DNA of 64,000 nucleotides from Mixophyes australis (GCA_036250195.1 JAVHZZ010000003.1:346669875-346733874), one strand, 5' to 3'; shown: positions 24,130 through 36,000, counted from the stretch's first letter. Numbers and translations: made by a program. Notes: generated by a model from the sequence alone, not told the origin.

Positions 24130-25432
24130 GGGATTGCTGTGTACTGTAATGAGCTCAGGGTATGAGGATTGCTGTGTACTGTACTGAGCTCAGGGTATGG
24201 GGATTGCTGTGTACTGTGATGAGCTCAAGGTATGTGGATTGCTGTGTACTCTACTGAGCTCAGGGTAAGGGGATTGCTGTGTACTGTACTGAGCTCAGGG
24301 TATGGGGATTGCTGTGCACTGTACTGAGCTCAGGGTATGAGGATTGCTGTGTACTGTACTGAGCTCAGGGTATGAGGATTGCTCTATACTGTACTGAGCT
24401 CAGGGTATGGGGATTTCTGTGTACTGTACTGAGCTCAGGGTAAGGGGATTGCTGTGTACTGTACTGAACTCAGAGTATGGGGATTGCTGTGTACTGTACT
24501 GAACTCAGGGTATGGGGATTGCTGTGTACTGTACTGAACTCAGGGTATGGGGATTGCTGTGTACTGTAATGAGCTCAGGGTATGAGGATTGCTCTATACT
24601 GTACTGAGCTCAGGGTATGGGGATTTCTGTGTACTGTACTGAGCTCAGGGTATGGGGATTGCTGTGCACTGTACTGAGCTCAGGGTATGAGGATTGCTGT
24701 GTACTGTACTGAGCTCAGGGTATGGGGATTGCTGTGTACTGTACTGAACTCAAGGTATGGGGATTGCTGTGTACTGTAATGAGCTCAGGGTATGAGGATT
24801 GCTCTATACTGTACTGAGCTCAGGGTATGAGGATTGCTGGGTACTGTACTGAGCTCAGGGTATGGGGATTGTTGTGTACTGTACTGAGCTCAGGGTATGA
24901 GGATTGCTGTGTACTGTACTGAGCTCAGGGTATGGGGATTGCTGTGTACTGTGATGAGCTCAGGGTATGTGGATTGCTGTGTACTGTACTGAACTCAGGG
25001 TATGGGGATTGCTGTGTACTGTACTAAGCTCAGGGTATGGGGATTGCTGTGTATTGTGATGAGCTCAAGGTATGTGGATTGCTGTGTACTGTAATGAGCT
25101 CAGGGTAAGGGGATTGCTGTGTACTGTACTGAACTCAGAGTATGAGGATTGCTGTGTACTGTACTGAACTCAGGGTATGGGGATTGCTGTGTACTGTACC
25201 GAACTCAGGGTATGGGGATTGCTGTGTACTGTAATGAGCTCAGGGTATGAGGATTGCTCTATACTGTACTGAGCTCAGGGTATGGGGATTTCTGTGTACT
25301 GTACTGAGCTCAGGGTATGGGGATTGCTGTGCACTGTACTGAGCTCAGGGTATGAGGATTGCTGTGTACTGTACTGAGCTCAGGGTATGGGGATTGCTGT
25401 GTACTGTGATGAGCTCAGGGTATGTGGAGGGG
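24130..25432. repeat. 35-bp minisatellite with higher-order structure
   Basis: 37 units of 35 bp; the consensus begins GGATTGCTGTGTACTGTACT and ends GAGCTCAGGGTATGG. Diagnostic variants (GAACTCAGAG, GCTCTATAC, GGATTTCTG, TGTGCACTG) recur in the same order. Units 9-17 match units 28-36, a nine-unit block duplicated 665 bp apart. Confidence 0.95.
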
Positions 25433-25588
25433 GCGGGGAGCGGCCAATTGTGGAATTTTGGGCCAAAATTATGCGATTCTCTGTGAATTCCGGGATGCAG
25501 GAGAAATGCCAGCTCTCGCGGGAGCCCGGGAGACTTGCCCAAATTTCGGGAGTCTCCCGGACTTTCCGGGAGAGTTGGCAAGTATGAT
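25433..25588. mobile_element. Truncated hAT-like MITE, GTTGGCAAGTATG end
   Basis: The right end CGGGAGAGTTGGCAAGTATG is the reverse complement of the left end of the MITE at 1,442. The interior has the same CTCCCGGACTTTCCGGG type of blocks. The left end is lost where it meets the minisatellite. Confidence 0.75.
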
Positions 25589-26895
25589 ATGAAGTATATC
25601 CACTATAGAGCTAAAGAAATACACATAGGGCTTGATGCAAAGGGGGATGTAGACCAGTTTGCGTAGTGTAATTTGTGCAAATTTGCTTGTCAATCCACAC
25701 AAAGAGAATGGACGATATGCTCCAATGCAGACTCGCTCGCATCTAACACTTTCTTCTTCTTACGACTGGAGAGGTGGAAGAGGAATGCAATTACACACTG
25801 ATGATGATGACGGTACAATCCAGGTGTATATGCTGTCGATGTGGAGCCATTTGCACCTTGAGATGTGTAGGGCTCTGGATATGGGCAGAAATATGCAATC
25901 TTCTGTACATGCTTTTTAAAACTCTGCATCAGTCCCATAGTGCTTATTTCATAACATAGCGCAAAGCATGATGATATGGTGTAATCCATGCCAACCAATC
26001 AGATGTCAGCCTTTACCAGTCCATCGTATTTTGGCTAATGAAAGCTGATATCTGACTGACTGATGTATGTGTACAGCATGTGGGAGCCCCAGGGGACTCT
26101 AATGTTCCTTTGGAGAGAGTAAATAGTAATGAGAAACCATGTCTTAATAACATAAACGGTTAAATACGGTAAATGATTGTATACAAAAAATAGGCAGCCG
26201 CAATGCAAATTGTCAGAATCTTAATGAGCAAAAAACGAAACTGACAGTAACTCGGAGACTGAGCTACAGTTCTGCACTGCAGCAAAAATATGTTGCCTAG
26301 ACTTGATTGCATCTACTGCTAGACTTTCACAATTAATTTGTATATCCCTAGATACAGTACATTATAAAGTATAATTAATACATTTCCTGGTAAAGGTAGT
26401 GCTGCACCTTTATTGCAGTGATTTTTTTATAGATACCATGGAATATGCACTGCTCTGTACAGCCATAGTGGTATGTTGGCAGCTAGGACAGCCAAGGTTT
26501 TTAAAGTAGTACAGGAGTTGCCAGACAATATTAGTGCTGTGCTCCAACACTGTGTACCACTATATACTGCTCTGTGATTCCACATATACTAGGTAATGGC
26601 AATTCCATTTAAAATTTTGCACGGTGGTCCTCCTTGTCACGAACAAGGTAGTTGGAAGGCCTTACCTGCTGGTATCTGCGTTGCTACGCAAGGAGGCACG
26701 GAGTCCAACCCCGCCCCAGGTCTTCACCAGGGAACCTCGCAAGGAGTTTTGGACTTAGCCGCTGAGACGTGTCACACTTTAATTGTGCTGAGGAGAAATG
26801 CACCTACACCACCCACCAGGAGAGCATGATATCTTACTGAATGATTAGTCACAAGACAGGTGAGACGGGAGAGATTTGTAACTCATTTACTAGCA
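25589..26895. other. Unassigned intergenic sequence
   Basis: Mixed-composition sequence with no recognised element ends or coding domain. An imperfect inverted pair (AACCAATCAGATGTCAGC and AAGCTGATATCTGACTG) lies at 25,993-26,060 and may be an old foldback MITE. Confidence 0.5.
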
Positions 26896-26962
26896 CAGGG
26901 GTTGGCAACCTTTTTTTATCGGAGTGCCGGCTAAAATCTAGTCAAGCCCAGGTTTGCCAGTT

Positions 26963-26975
26963 GTGTGTGTGTGTG

Positions 26976-27015
<40 letters not shown>

Positions 27016-27064
27016 CATACATACATACATATATACATATATACATACATACATACATACATAG
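26963..27064. repeat. Compound (TG)n(TA)n(CATA)n microsatellite
   Basis: A run of GT dinucleotides, then about 16 TA dinucleotides, then CATA tetranucleotides. It lies inside the hAT element at 26,896. Confidence 0.95.
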
Positions 27065-27744
27065 CTGCCTAAAGAGATTAATGGCCCCAGTACAGCAACT
27101 CCATGGGTCCCCCCTTATAGTTAAGCATGGTAAAAAAAAATTGTGGCGGCACAACATTTTTTTACCATGCAAGTGGTCGTACAATTGGGGGTGTGACAGT
27201 ACATCATTGGGGGCATTTCTAGCAGGGGAAAAGCACCAAGCCACCCTCTTACAGAAAAATGCATTACTCACACATGCCCCCTTGCTCAGCAGCTTTGCTG
27301 AAATATGTCCCCTCTGCCCACATGCTTTAATCACACTTGCCCCCCCTCTGCCCAGCACCTTTAGTGACACATGCCCCTCTCCATCACCTTTCGTCACAAA
27401 TGCCCCCTCTCCAGCACACCTTCTTCTTACCTTATTCTCCACTGCACAGCATGGGAAGATATTCAGCAGCCCGCCGAGTACCATGTGACCACTGCAGTCA
27501 CATGACCTGGCGTCTGAAGGTACCTGAGCTGAAGGGGATTTAGCCACTACCGATCCCCCTGCACTCAATAAAAAAAAAAATATTTTTTTTTGCAAAGATA
27601 GGTCTCCAGAGGGGACTCGGGCCACCAAGCAGGCCCGGGCAATTTGTAGCCGCCCCCTCCCCTCTCGGCGGCTATATATATATATAATTATGTCTCATTT
27701 TATGAGGCTAATATCATATTAACAGTATGGACCAGCAAAAAAAA

Positions 27745-28215
27745 ACGTTATGCCACACAGTAGTGCCCCAGTTCACATCATACCTCATAATTGTGCCCCC
27801 AATTCATCTTATGCCACATAGTTGTGCCCCCAATTCATACTTTGCCACAGTTGCCCGCAGAAACACATAGTATGCCACAGTTGCCCCCAGAAATACATAG
27901 TATTTCACAGTTGCCCACAGAAATACATAGTATGCCACATTTGCCCCCAGAAATTCATAGTATTTCACAGTTGCCCCCAGAAATACATAGTATGCCACAG
28001 TTGCCCCCAGAAATACATAATATGTCACATTTGCCCCCAGAAATTCATAGTATTTCACAGTTGCCCACAGAAATACATAGTATGCCACAGTTGCCCCCAG
28101 AAAAGATAGTATGCCACAGTTGCCCCAGAAATACATAGTATGCCACAGTTGCCCCCAGAAATACATAGTATGTCACAGTTGCCCCAAAAATACATTTTAT
28201 GCCACAGTAATGCCC
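27745..28215. repeat. ~30-bp minisatellite (GCCACAGTTGCCCCCAGAAA)
   Basis: About 15 units of GCCACAGTTGCCCCCAGAAA followed by TACATAGTAT. The first units (TTATGCCACACAGTAGTGCC at 27,749) are almost identical to the 26-bp unit in the element at 22,664. All three plus frames and some minus frames stay open because of the repeat. Confidence 0.92.
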
Positions 28216-28546
28216 CCTTCTCTTCACACTTCAAAGCGCCTCAAAATATTTTTTAGATACAGAAAAAATGCCCCCAATGACTCTTATGGCCTCAGAGTTG
28301 CATCAAAATCTTTTTTAGGGCACTAATAAATTAATAAAAAATTATATCATTTTATACTTAGCTCTGCCAGGCATCCGCAAAGGTGCTTGGGAGGAACTGT
28401 GCAGCCGACACTGAACTGCAAGCGCAGCAGTTCAGCTCTTCTCCGGCTGTCATTTAGAACGGTCGGACGGCCGGCGTGCCAGGACTCAGGGGGCTGCGTG
28501 CCACCGCCGGCACGCGTGCCGGGGGTTGCCGACCCCTGTACTAGCA

Positions 28547-29421
28547 TATTAAGTGTTAATAAAACTGATTTTCCTATTTGCTCTTGCAGATTCTTAGCAT
28601 AATTTTACCTGTTTCCGAAAGGCCATTACACTTTTGATTTAAAAGGTTTAATTAAAACATCAACACAGCTTGTAAACAAATTATGCTGAAGCTTCAAAAA
28701 GCACTAAATAGACTGAGTGAACCTTGTCACAACCAGTGTTTTCCCTCTCACTGCACATTATAGCTTATATTGTTCATTATCAGCAAAATTGTGACTGGGT
28801 ACAAACATCTTGATCAGCAGTCCGAAGCTTGGTCTATCTACAGAGGGACAGGATCCATTTCCATCTGTGGCCACACACAGTGGTGGGGAATGTTGACTGA
28901 TCCTATAATTTGCCACTTGGGCTGAGTGGCCAGGTCACATGGGGGAGAGGGGGGCTGTTGGTTTGGTCAACAAATGAACACGTACACATGTCAACAGTGG
29001 TCATGAGTTGCCATTTATGGGCATGTCAGAGGCATGTCTTGCAAATCTCCAGGCCGCCCTCAACTCTCCTTCCTCCCCTAAACAGAGTTTTGAAGTGCCA
29101 TGCGCACCTCCCACTGTTGAGCAGGAACATACTGTAAATACCAACTTTCCAGCAGTCGAGAAACACGCGAAATGGATTGTTGAGATAGCGAGACAGTCCC
29201 TCGAATGACGACTGTCCTACCTCAATCACTACAGTTGGGACTTTTGATATATGTATCTCTGTTAGTATATATACCCTTATGGAACTCAGTCTAGTACCAA
29301 CACAACACTTATAGAAATCCTATTCTTCTTCTTCTTATTATTATTATTATTATTGACACTAATAACAACTACCACTTAGTACAGAGAACCTCATTTTACA
29401 ACATCGAAACCTCTGGACGTC
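28547..29421. other. Unassigned intergenic sequence with a (CTT)n(ATT)n tract
   Basis: No gene or element was recognised. A short trinucleotide tract (TTCTTCTTCTTATTATTATT) sits at 29,325-29,356, with no LINE tail identified next to it. Confidence 0.55.
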
Positions 29422-29424
29422 TAA

Positions 29425-30051
29425 GGGGCACATTTATCAAGCATCGGCAAAACTGAAAAATAGTTATCAACCCTTATCGCATGGATAAGGATTGATCTAT
29501 TTCTCAAACTTATGAAAAACGGATCACAGAAACAGTAGTTCCGAAAAACTGCTGTTTCAGTGATAAAAAAAAAATCATACTTACCCCCCTCTTCGGGACG
29601 CGCTGTCTCAGGATCTCCTACTGGTCATCTTCGTTCCTCTTCCTACTTCAATTGCGCATGTGCAGTTTGAAGAAAGATCCCTGCTCTGTCTCTGCAATTC
29701 TGCAAGTGGTGAGTGACAGGGAGGGATCATGTGATCCCTCCACACATGCGCTGTCCAGCTCTGCTCTTCAATGACAGCATTGGATTTTTTAAATTTTGAT
29801 AATGTACGCCAGCTTCAACATGACAAGTTCCCGAAAAAAAATGTTTTTCGGGACTTGTTAGATTGCGGCCAGAGCAGTCACCATACTGTTGTATGGTGAC
29901 TGCTCGCAAAAACTATCAGGAGTGCAAAGCAGCAGATATCCATGATATCTGCTGCGATGCACCTTTAATAAATTTGCGGAGGGCACATTGGGACCTGATT
30001 TCCACGGTAAGTGCACGATAGTGCACTACCGTGATTTCTTAAATATACCCC
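29425..30051. mobile_element. MITE with GGGGCACATTTATCAA ends, copy 2 (TAA-flanked)
   Basis: Left end GGGGCACATTTATCAAGC, right end CTTAAATATACCCC, flanked by TAA on both sides (29,422-29,424 and 30,052-30,054). It shares internal blocks with the copy at 13,653: AACCCTTATCGC, GAAAAACTGCTGTTTCAGTG, GGGATCATGTGATCCC and TTCGGGACTTGTTAGATTGC. The 3-bp duplication fits PIF/Harbinger-type insertion. Confidence 0.9.
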
Positions 30052-30054
30052 TAA

Positions 30055-31275
30055 ACCCTAAATAACACAAAGGGGACTGCTTTCGGGCAAATGTGTGGTG
30101 GGAAAAGGGTGGTCTCTTTATATTGTAGGATAGGAACAGAAGATACTGTCCCACTTGAGCCTACTGCGGTGGAGTGATAACCTTACAGTCACAAGATGAG
30201 ATTTTGATCAAGTCGCTCTTGCAGGATTAAGAGCGCCGCAGTAAATTAAGTGAGTGACAGTCTAGCAGTGAATCAGTGTGCAGCTGATTTATTCTGATTC
30301 ACTGCCAGACTGTCTGTCACCAGTGCCTCCACCCCAAACTGGGTATGCAGTCCCTGCGGTCAGTACAGGAGGGATATCCCCTGTAACCAGGTCACCAGGA
30401 TGTATTTTCTAGTCACCATGATGACCGGATTTTTATCAAGCCCTTGTCTTTGCAACGCTTCTTACTGCCATCCGACAGTATTTGTCCACTGGCCAACAGT
30501 AAAATACATGTAAAGGTAAAATGTCATCCTGACCCAAAACAGCCCTGATACACACATACGTATATGCATATATAAACATACAGATATTGAAAATAGTATC
30601 TATCTATACAGTACAGAGCACAAGCAGACAAAGGACAAGTAGATCAGCAGCTGAACGCTATCTCCCAGGCTCCAGTTTTGTATGTATACTGGACCTAATA
30701 ACTGGGGAATACGGAATACAGGGCATTTGACTAAAGTGTACACAGACAAGATATTACATTACCGATTGCCAGTAACATATATTTGGGAAGCACTGGTGTT
30801 ATTTTTTGGGCACTGGAGAAGCCCTTTAATGATGCTCTGTGCTAGAAGGAGTCTCCCGAGTGTGTTGGCTTTTCAAGTTTAGTGGAGATCATTTTCCCTG
30901 CTCCCGATATGATATCATAGTGGAATGATAAGCAGCCAAGCAGTGTCAGGCACAATGTCCAGATCGCTGAGCATTATGAAAGAAACGATACAGCAAGAAT
31001 TTTGTGACATGCAAATTATTTTCTGAAACAGCAGTTTCAATTCCACACAGTCTAACAGCAAGTCTAGCTGTCTGAGTGATTGCAGAAATTGAGGTAATGG
31101 CTTGTAACCATTGTCTGAAATTCAATCATGGGAACTCCGTAAGTATCTACACACTGGAGTTAAAATCCTGCATTTAACATGCATTTTTAATGCAAGTTAA
31201 GTGCATGTAAATAGGTGTTGAAATTGACAAAAATTTACATTGCTCCAGATGTGACCATGCTACTTTCTGAAGTCA
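30055..31275. other. Unassigned intergenic sequence
   Basis: A pair GTGAATCAGTGTGCAGCTGA / TCTGATTCACTG near 30,268-30,304 forms a weak inverted repeat. No coding segment or element was identified. Confidence 0.55.
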
Positions 31276-31277
31276 TG

Positions 31278-31398
31278 GGGGTAAATGTATCAATCTCCGG
31301 TTTCTTCAACTCCCGCGAGTTCGGCGTCTTTGCAGCTTAAATTTAAAGCGGCGCTGCCTTGTAAAGGGAAACTTCCCTTTACAAGGCAGCGCCTTGTC
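31278..31398. mobile_element. Half MITE ending in a perfect 21-bp hairpin
   Basis: Starts with the MITE terminus GGGGGTAAATGTATCAA, like the 9,178 element. It stops after a perfect hairpin: arms 31,350-31,370 and 31,373-31,393 (GGCGCTGCCTTGTAAAGGGA plus one base, then complement) with a 2-nt loop. The matching right terminus is missing. Confidence 0.65.
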
Positions 31399-32562
31399 TA
31401 GATATGAATTAAGTGATATTTTACATTACTGCAATTTCATAGCCATTCTCAAAATAGGGATATATAGGTTAAAGAATGGATGTTAGAAATCTCCTCACAG
31501 TGCTGAAACATTAGCACATTCCTATTAAAGTCCTTCAGCTTTTTATTACAGTTTAGATTCAAACCATTGTCATGCAAATATTAATCCTCCAGGATGGTAC
31601 AGAAGGCATACATAGAATGTATAGACAACCACCTAATGATGTCACCAGGAATTAGAGTAGGGCGCAATTTTGCAGCCTAAATGTAGGTGTGAACCTGCAA
31701 AATTGCAGTTTCCATGTGTATTTTGAGTTGCACACATCTTAAGCTACTTATGCTGAAAATACAGTGTATAGATGCGGACAAATCAAGATACGCTGCACCG
31801 TCTCCATTATAAGCATTATAAGCAAGTAACGCTACTCTATTATGTTTTTTTTTATTTTAAATCCCTGTGGACTACTTCAGGAATGAAGAAAGAAGATTTT
31901 TTATAGATCCAGGAGTACATTCATTCTAGGGGTGCCCGGATGAGCTCCACGAATATTCAGCACTGGGCTGGCTGTCCGTTGGGGTGGGGGCACATTTTTT
32001 TGTGGGTCTGATTCCCCAAGGGATTTTAGGTCTGTGTTGTCCAAGCTGGAGTTGGTTTGACATTTTGACAGGGGGACCCCACTCTGTGCTGGCAACCACT
32101 TACAGGGGAACAGTAAAGATATGCACTGATGCTGTCATTATCATCAATCATTAGGTATCATTACAGTAGACATAGGGACCCACCATAGATAGGTTTCTGA
32201 GACGTATCAGGAGATTCCCCAAATTCTATTTAGGTTGTATCTCCATCTGCGTGCTACACTTACCTGTGCACGCCCTGCGGTACGTTACTTCCAATTTCAA
32301 GCCTCAATCTGCCTGGTGCAAGATAAAACTCTATATGGCAAAGTGGATTTTTACTGACCACAGATGGGCATACATCAACTGTAAATCAGCCCACAATCTC
32401 CACCCCTTGAAAGTCATTTAAAATATTTCGTCCTGCAATATGAAGTCTTTGGGTTTGCAAGTGGGCCCTTCTATCATCAAAAGGAGCAGATTTTTACATA
32501 GCCCCAGTCAATGTCATCTTCACACGTTAACCCTTGTGCTTTCCAGAATAAATAAGAAGAAT
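31399..32562. other. Mostly unassigned; dispersed repeat at 31,950-32,100
   Basis: The segment with AGCACTGGGCTGGCTGTCC through GGGGGACCCCACTCTG resembles 16,990-17,190. The rest shows no recognised feature. Confidence 0.45.
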
Positions 32563-32905
32563 TCATCATCATCATCACCATTTATTTATATAGCGCCACT
32601 GATTCCGCAGCACTGTACAGAGAACTCACTCACATCAGTCCCTGCCCCATTGGAGGTTACCGTCTAAATTGCCTAACATACACACACAGACAGACAGACA
32701 CACACAGACTAGGGTCAATTTTGATAGCAGCCAATTAACCTACTAGTATGTTTTTAGAGTGTGGGAGGAAACCGGAGCACCCAGAGGAAACCCACGAAAA
32801 CACAGGGAAGAACATACGCACAGATAAAGCCATGGTCGGGAATTGAACTCATGACCCCAGCGCTGTGAGGCAGAAGTGCTAACCACTTAGCCACCGTGCT
32901 GTCCT
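32563..32905 (-). mobile_element. V-SINE-like SINE, most complete copy
   Basis: Read on the minus strand: the head GCACGGTGGCTAAGTGGTTA has an A-box-like TGGCTAAGTGG, and the B-box-like region is GAGTTCAATTCCCGAC. The conserved core is TGGGTTTCCTCTGGGTGCTC and GGTTTCCTCCCACACTC. The tail contains AGTGGCGCTATATAAATAAA and (TGA)n. RNA polymerase III boxes plus a LINE-like tail fit a SINE mobilised by an L2-type LINE. Confidence 0.9.
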
Positions 32906-33344
32906 GCATGTAAGTGCATTTGTGTGACACAAAGATGTGTCTTTGTGCAAAATTGGCGCGTGCGCACAACTTGTGTCCGTATTTAGAGCACTTATCTTGC
33001 ACTTGTGGTCCCTTGTGCTTACAGTGGTGGACCAGTGGCATTACCATGCCAGTGCAGTAGAGAAATAGCGTGCAGACGCCCCTAAGAGATGCCTCTTATT
33101 TTACGTCTAAAAGACATTAAATATGTTTTCTACGAGATGTCAGATCTTGCCCCCGTTTTATATAGGTGCATAATATGAGTTGATGATGATTGATGCATCT
33201 TTTCTTAGGACTCATCAATACGTTAGAGTTAAGGTTACACGTATGCTATGATGTGTGCACCCAGTGGTGTATCCACCATGGGTTTACGCTGTGCAGTACA
33301 GATGGTCAAGAGTCAAGGGGGCTTTGCATCGGCCCCTTGAGATA

Positions 33345-33523
33345 CAGGGGCGGATCTAGAGAGTTCTTCTACCTGGGGCGATTTAGGGGGGGCGATTTAG
33401 GCCCCACTCCCTTTTTTACATCTGAGGCTGCCAGCGGCTGCATACTATGTGTGCAGCCGCCGGCAGCAAGCCCCTGCTAGGGGGGGCGATCGCCCCGATC
33501 GCACCCCCCTGGATCCGCCACTG
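33345..33523. mobile_element. hAT-like MITE, CAGGGGCGGATCTAGAG ends
   Basis: Ends CAGGGGCGGATC and GGATCCGCCACTG are inverted. The flanking 8-bp duplication TTGAGATA is perfect (33,337-33,344 and 33,524-33,531). The 179-bp interior is GC-rich and non-coding. Confidence 0.93.
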
Positions 33524-33531
33524 TTGAGATA

Positions 33532-34644
33532 TGAGCCCACCCTGTACCCATAGTTGTGTTTGTATAGGGGGAGGAGGGCAGGGAGCCTTGGCATTATAAA
33601 TGTACTCCTGCTGACAGCTGGGTTCAGCCCCCCACCATGCCTAGGCTGACAGCCTTAGAATGGCCAACTCTTGCCTCCTTATTAAATAATTATTGCACCC
33701 ATAATTAGAAGTCATTGATGTCTCCCTGTTCTGGAATCCTGCCTTTCGTACATTGCACGATTTGTATTATTTCCATGTAAAAAAAAATCAGAGTAGCAGT
33801 TTCAGAACTGGGGCATTGAAAATAAGGTTTACAAACCTCATACAAAACCACCACAAAACCCCATTATAGTAAATCTCCAACGTAATTTTTTAAAAACAAC
33901 CATTAGGAGGCATTTTTAGAAGTCCCCTTTAACAGCATTAATTACATTTCGCAGCTCTAGGCCTGTTCAAATGGTTTATTCAAAAAGCAAGAATTTTTCA
34001 GTATACCGTACAATACTTCACTAGACTGACTCACAAAAGAACAGGGTTGCAACAATCAAAAGAATTCAAAACATTGACTTACAGTGTTCAAAGTAATTTC
34101 CAATATGTTTTTGCTTTCCAGTTTTTGGGGATTTTTACAGGGTCGCAGTTACATTCAAGCTTTTCTTCTGCTTCTATGGGGACATAGACAGACCTGAAGC
34201 CTTAGCAGAGATGTCTTATTCATGCATATGAGGGAATGCTTTCAAGAAATGAAAAAGTAATGAACCCTAATCAAAGACTTGGCTTAAAAAAAGTCTTAGG
34301 ACTCTTAGTCCCTGCCCATTAGAAAGATGAATAATTTATCTATGTGAATAACATGAGTATTGTAGTGTTTCTTAAAGGTGGTTTGCTCTGTAAATAAAAC
34401 AATTGTTACATTTGTATTGTCTTTCAATGATGAGAGAATAGGAACAGAAATGAATGGTGATGAATATTATTGTAAAATCAAGTACATTGGGTGTATGTTA
34501 AGGAAGTAAATTGTGAACAGATACCGCAGCGTAAATAACGGGCAGTATTTTAGGATGAAAATTAAAAAGTTGAAATTAATTAAAAGATTGGTCCTAAGAT
34601 TTTTTCAGGATATCCCACATTGTCTTCACTTTTTGTAAATGTCC
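33532..34644. other. Unassigned intergenic sequence
   Basis: AT-rich sequence up to the Tc1 remnant. No coding segment or repeat array was recognised. Confidence 0.55.
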
Positions 34645-34729
34645 CTTTCCTTTTTGGAAAAGTTTGTTTGTGACTATTGCACCAACAGGGATTGTAATGA
34701 CATTGTATTCAAATACATATACTTTAATA
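34645..34729 (-). mobile_element. Tc1/mariner element, 3' end (split off by hAT insertion)
   Basis: GCACCAACAGGGATTGTAAT and ACATTGTATTCAAATACATA match the 3' non-coding end of common vertebrate Tc1-like elements. The terminal repeat (TTTTTGGAAAAGT) is degraded. The rest of the element resumes at 43,059 after the 8.3-kb hAT insertion. Confidence 0.75.
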
Positions 34730-34869
34730 TAGGGATGAGCGCACTCGGATTTATGAAATCCGAGCCCACCCGAACGTTGCGGATCCGAGTCGGATCCGAG
34801 ACAGATCCGGGTATTGGCGCCAAATTCAAAAGTGAAACTGAGGCTCTGACTCATAATCCCGTTGTCGGA

Positions 34870-34918
34870 TCTCGCGATACTCGGATCCTATAAATTCCCC
34901 GCTAGTCGCCGCCATCTT
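34870..34918 (+). promoter_or_regulatory. hAT promoter: CGCG motif, TATA box, YY1-like initiator
   Basis: TCTCGCGATA (34,870-34,879) resembles the TCTCGCGAGA promoter element. TATAAATT (34,889-34,896) is a TATA box. CGCCGCCATCTT (34,907-34,918) matches a YY1 site, common at transcription starts. The coding frame begins about 1.1 kb downstream. The same order of motifs occurs in the other hAT element at 61,974-62,026. Confidence 0.55.
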
Positions 34919-34966
34919 CACTCGGGCATTGATCAGGGTAGAGGGAGGGTGTGTTAGGTGGTCCTC

Positions 34967-35072
34967 TGTGCTGTTTAGTGCTGTGCTGTTTAGTGCTGTG
35001 CTGTGCTGTGCTGTTTAGTGCTGTGCTGTGCTGTGCTGTGCTGTGCTGTGCTGTGCTGTGTTCTGCAGTATC
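34967..35072. repeat. (CTGTG)n microsatellite
   Basis: CTGTG pentanucleotides interspersed with TTTAGTG, in the 5' leader of the hAT element. Confidence 0.9.
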
Positions 35073-35089
35073 AGTCCAGTGGTGCTGTG

Positions 35090-36000
35090 TGCTGTGCTCT
35101 GTCCTTCTGAGGTCAGTGGTGCTGCTGGGTCCTGTGCTGTGTCCTGTTCAGTCCAGTGGTGCTGTGTCCTGTGCTCTGTGCTTCTAAGGGCATAGTTATT
35201 TCCCCAATATTCCCCTGTGTTTAAAAAAATAAAAAAAAGTTTTTTTAAAAAATACCAAAAACTACTTTAATATTTTTTAATTACCACAAAATTTTCACAA
35301 CCAATCCTGCAGTATAAGCCCATTGGTACTGCAATATTACCAAGTTCACACATTCAGCAGTAAAAGTCCAGTGGTACTGCAATATTACAAAGTTTACACA
35401 TTCTGCAGTATCAGTCCAGTGGTGCTGTGTCCTGTGCTCTGTCCTGCTGAGTTCCGTAGTGCTGCTGGGTCCTGTGCCGTGTCCTGTTCAGTCCAGTGGT
35501 GCTGTGTCCTGTGCTCTGTGCTTCTAAGGGCATAGTTATTTCCCCATTATTCCCAAGTTTTTAAAAAATAAAAAAAAAGTAAAAAAAAATAAAAATTTTT
35601 TAAAAAAAAATATATATAATAATTATAACCAAATTTGCAAAACCAATCCAGCAGTATAAGTCCATTGGTACTGCAATATTACCAAGTTCACACATTCTGC
35701 AGTATCAGTCCAGTGGTGCTGTGTCCTGTGCTCTGTCCTGCTGAGTTCCGTAGTGCTGCTGTGTCCTGTGCCGTGTCCTGTTCAGTCCAGTGGTGCTGTG
35801 TCCTGTGCTGTGTGCTTCTAAGGGCATAGTTATTTCCCCACTATTCCCAAGTTTTTTAAAAATAAGAAAAAAGTAAAAAAAAATAAAAAATTTAAAAAAA
35901 AAAAAAATATAATAATTATAACCAAATTTGCAAAACCAATCCAGCAGTATAAGTCCATTGGTACTGCAATATTACCAAGTTCACACATTCTGCAGTATCT
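35090..36000 (+). repeat. Tandem leader repeat, three ~300-bp copies
   Basis: The landmark CTTCTAAGGGCATAGTTATT occurs at 35,181, 35,521 and 35,815, so the unit is 340 and then 294 bp. Each unit contains CAGTATCAGTCCAGTGGTGC, CTGTGTCCTGTGCTCTGTCC, an A-rich tract of variable length and CAGTATAAGTCCATTGGTAC. It lies in the 5' leader of the hAT transposon. Confidence 0.85.

Larger units (their letters stand above)
26896..28538. mobile_element. 1.6-kb non-autonomous hAT element
   Basis: Ends CAGGGGTTGGCAACC and GGTTGCCGACCCCTG are near-perfect inverted repeats. The 8-bp duplication TACTAGCA is perfect (26,888-26,895 and 28,539-28,546). Inside are microsatellites (26,963-27,064) and a 30-bp minisatellite (27,745-28,215), but no transposase. 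The end sequence is typical of widespread vertebrate hAT elements. Confidence 0.93.

Noticed and set aside
23453..25432. CRISPR-like regular repeats
   Set aside because: Units are directly tandem without unique spacers, and the context is vertebrate.
27791..28227. Repeated peptide frames on both strands
   Set aside because: By-products of the 30-bp minisatellite; no start context or domain.
32563..32905. A tRNA gene on the minus strand
   Set aside because: A- and B-box-like words are present but the cloverleaf is not; they belong to the V-SINE head.
35323..35829. Cys/Val/Leu-rich short frames in the hAT leader
   Set aside because: They come from CTGTG-type repeats in a tandemly repeated non-coding leader.
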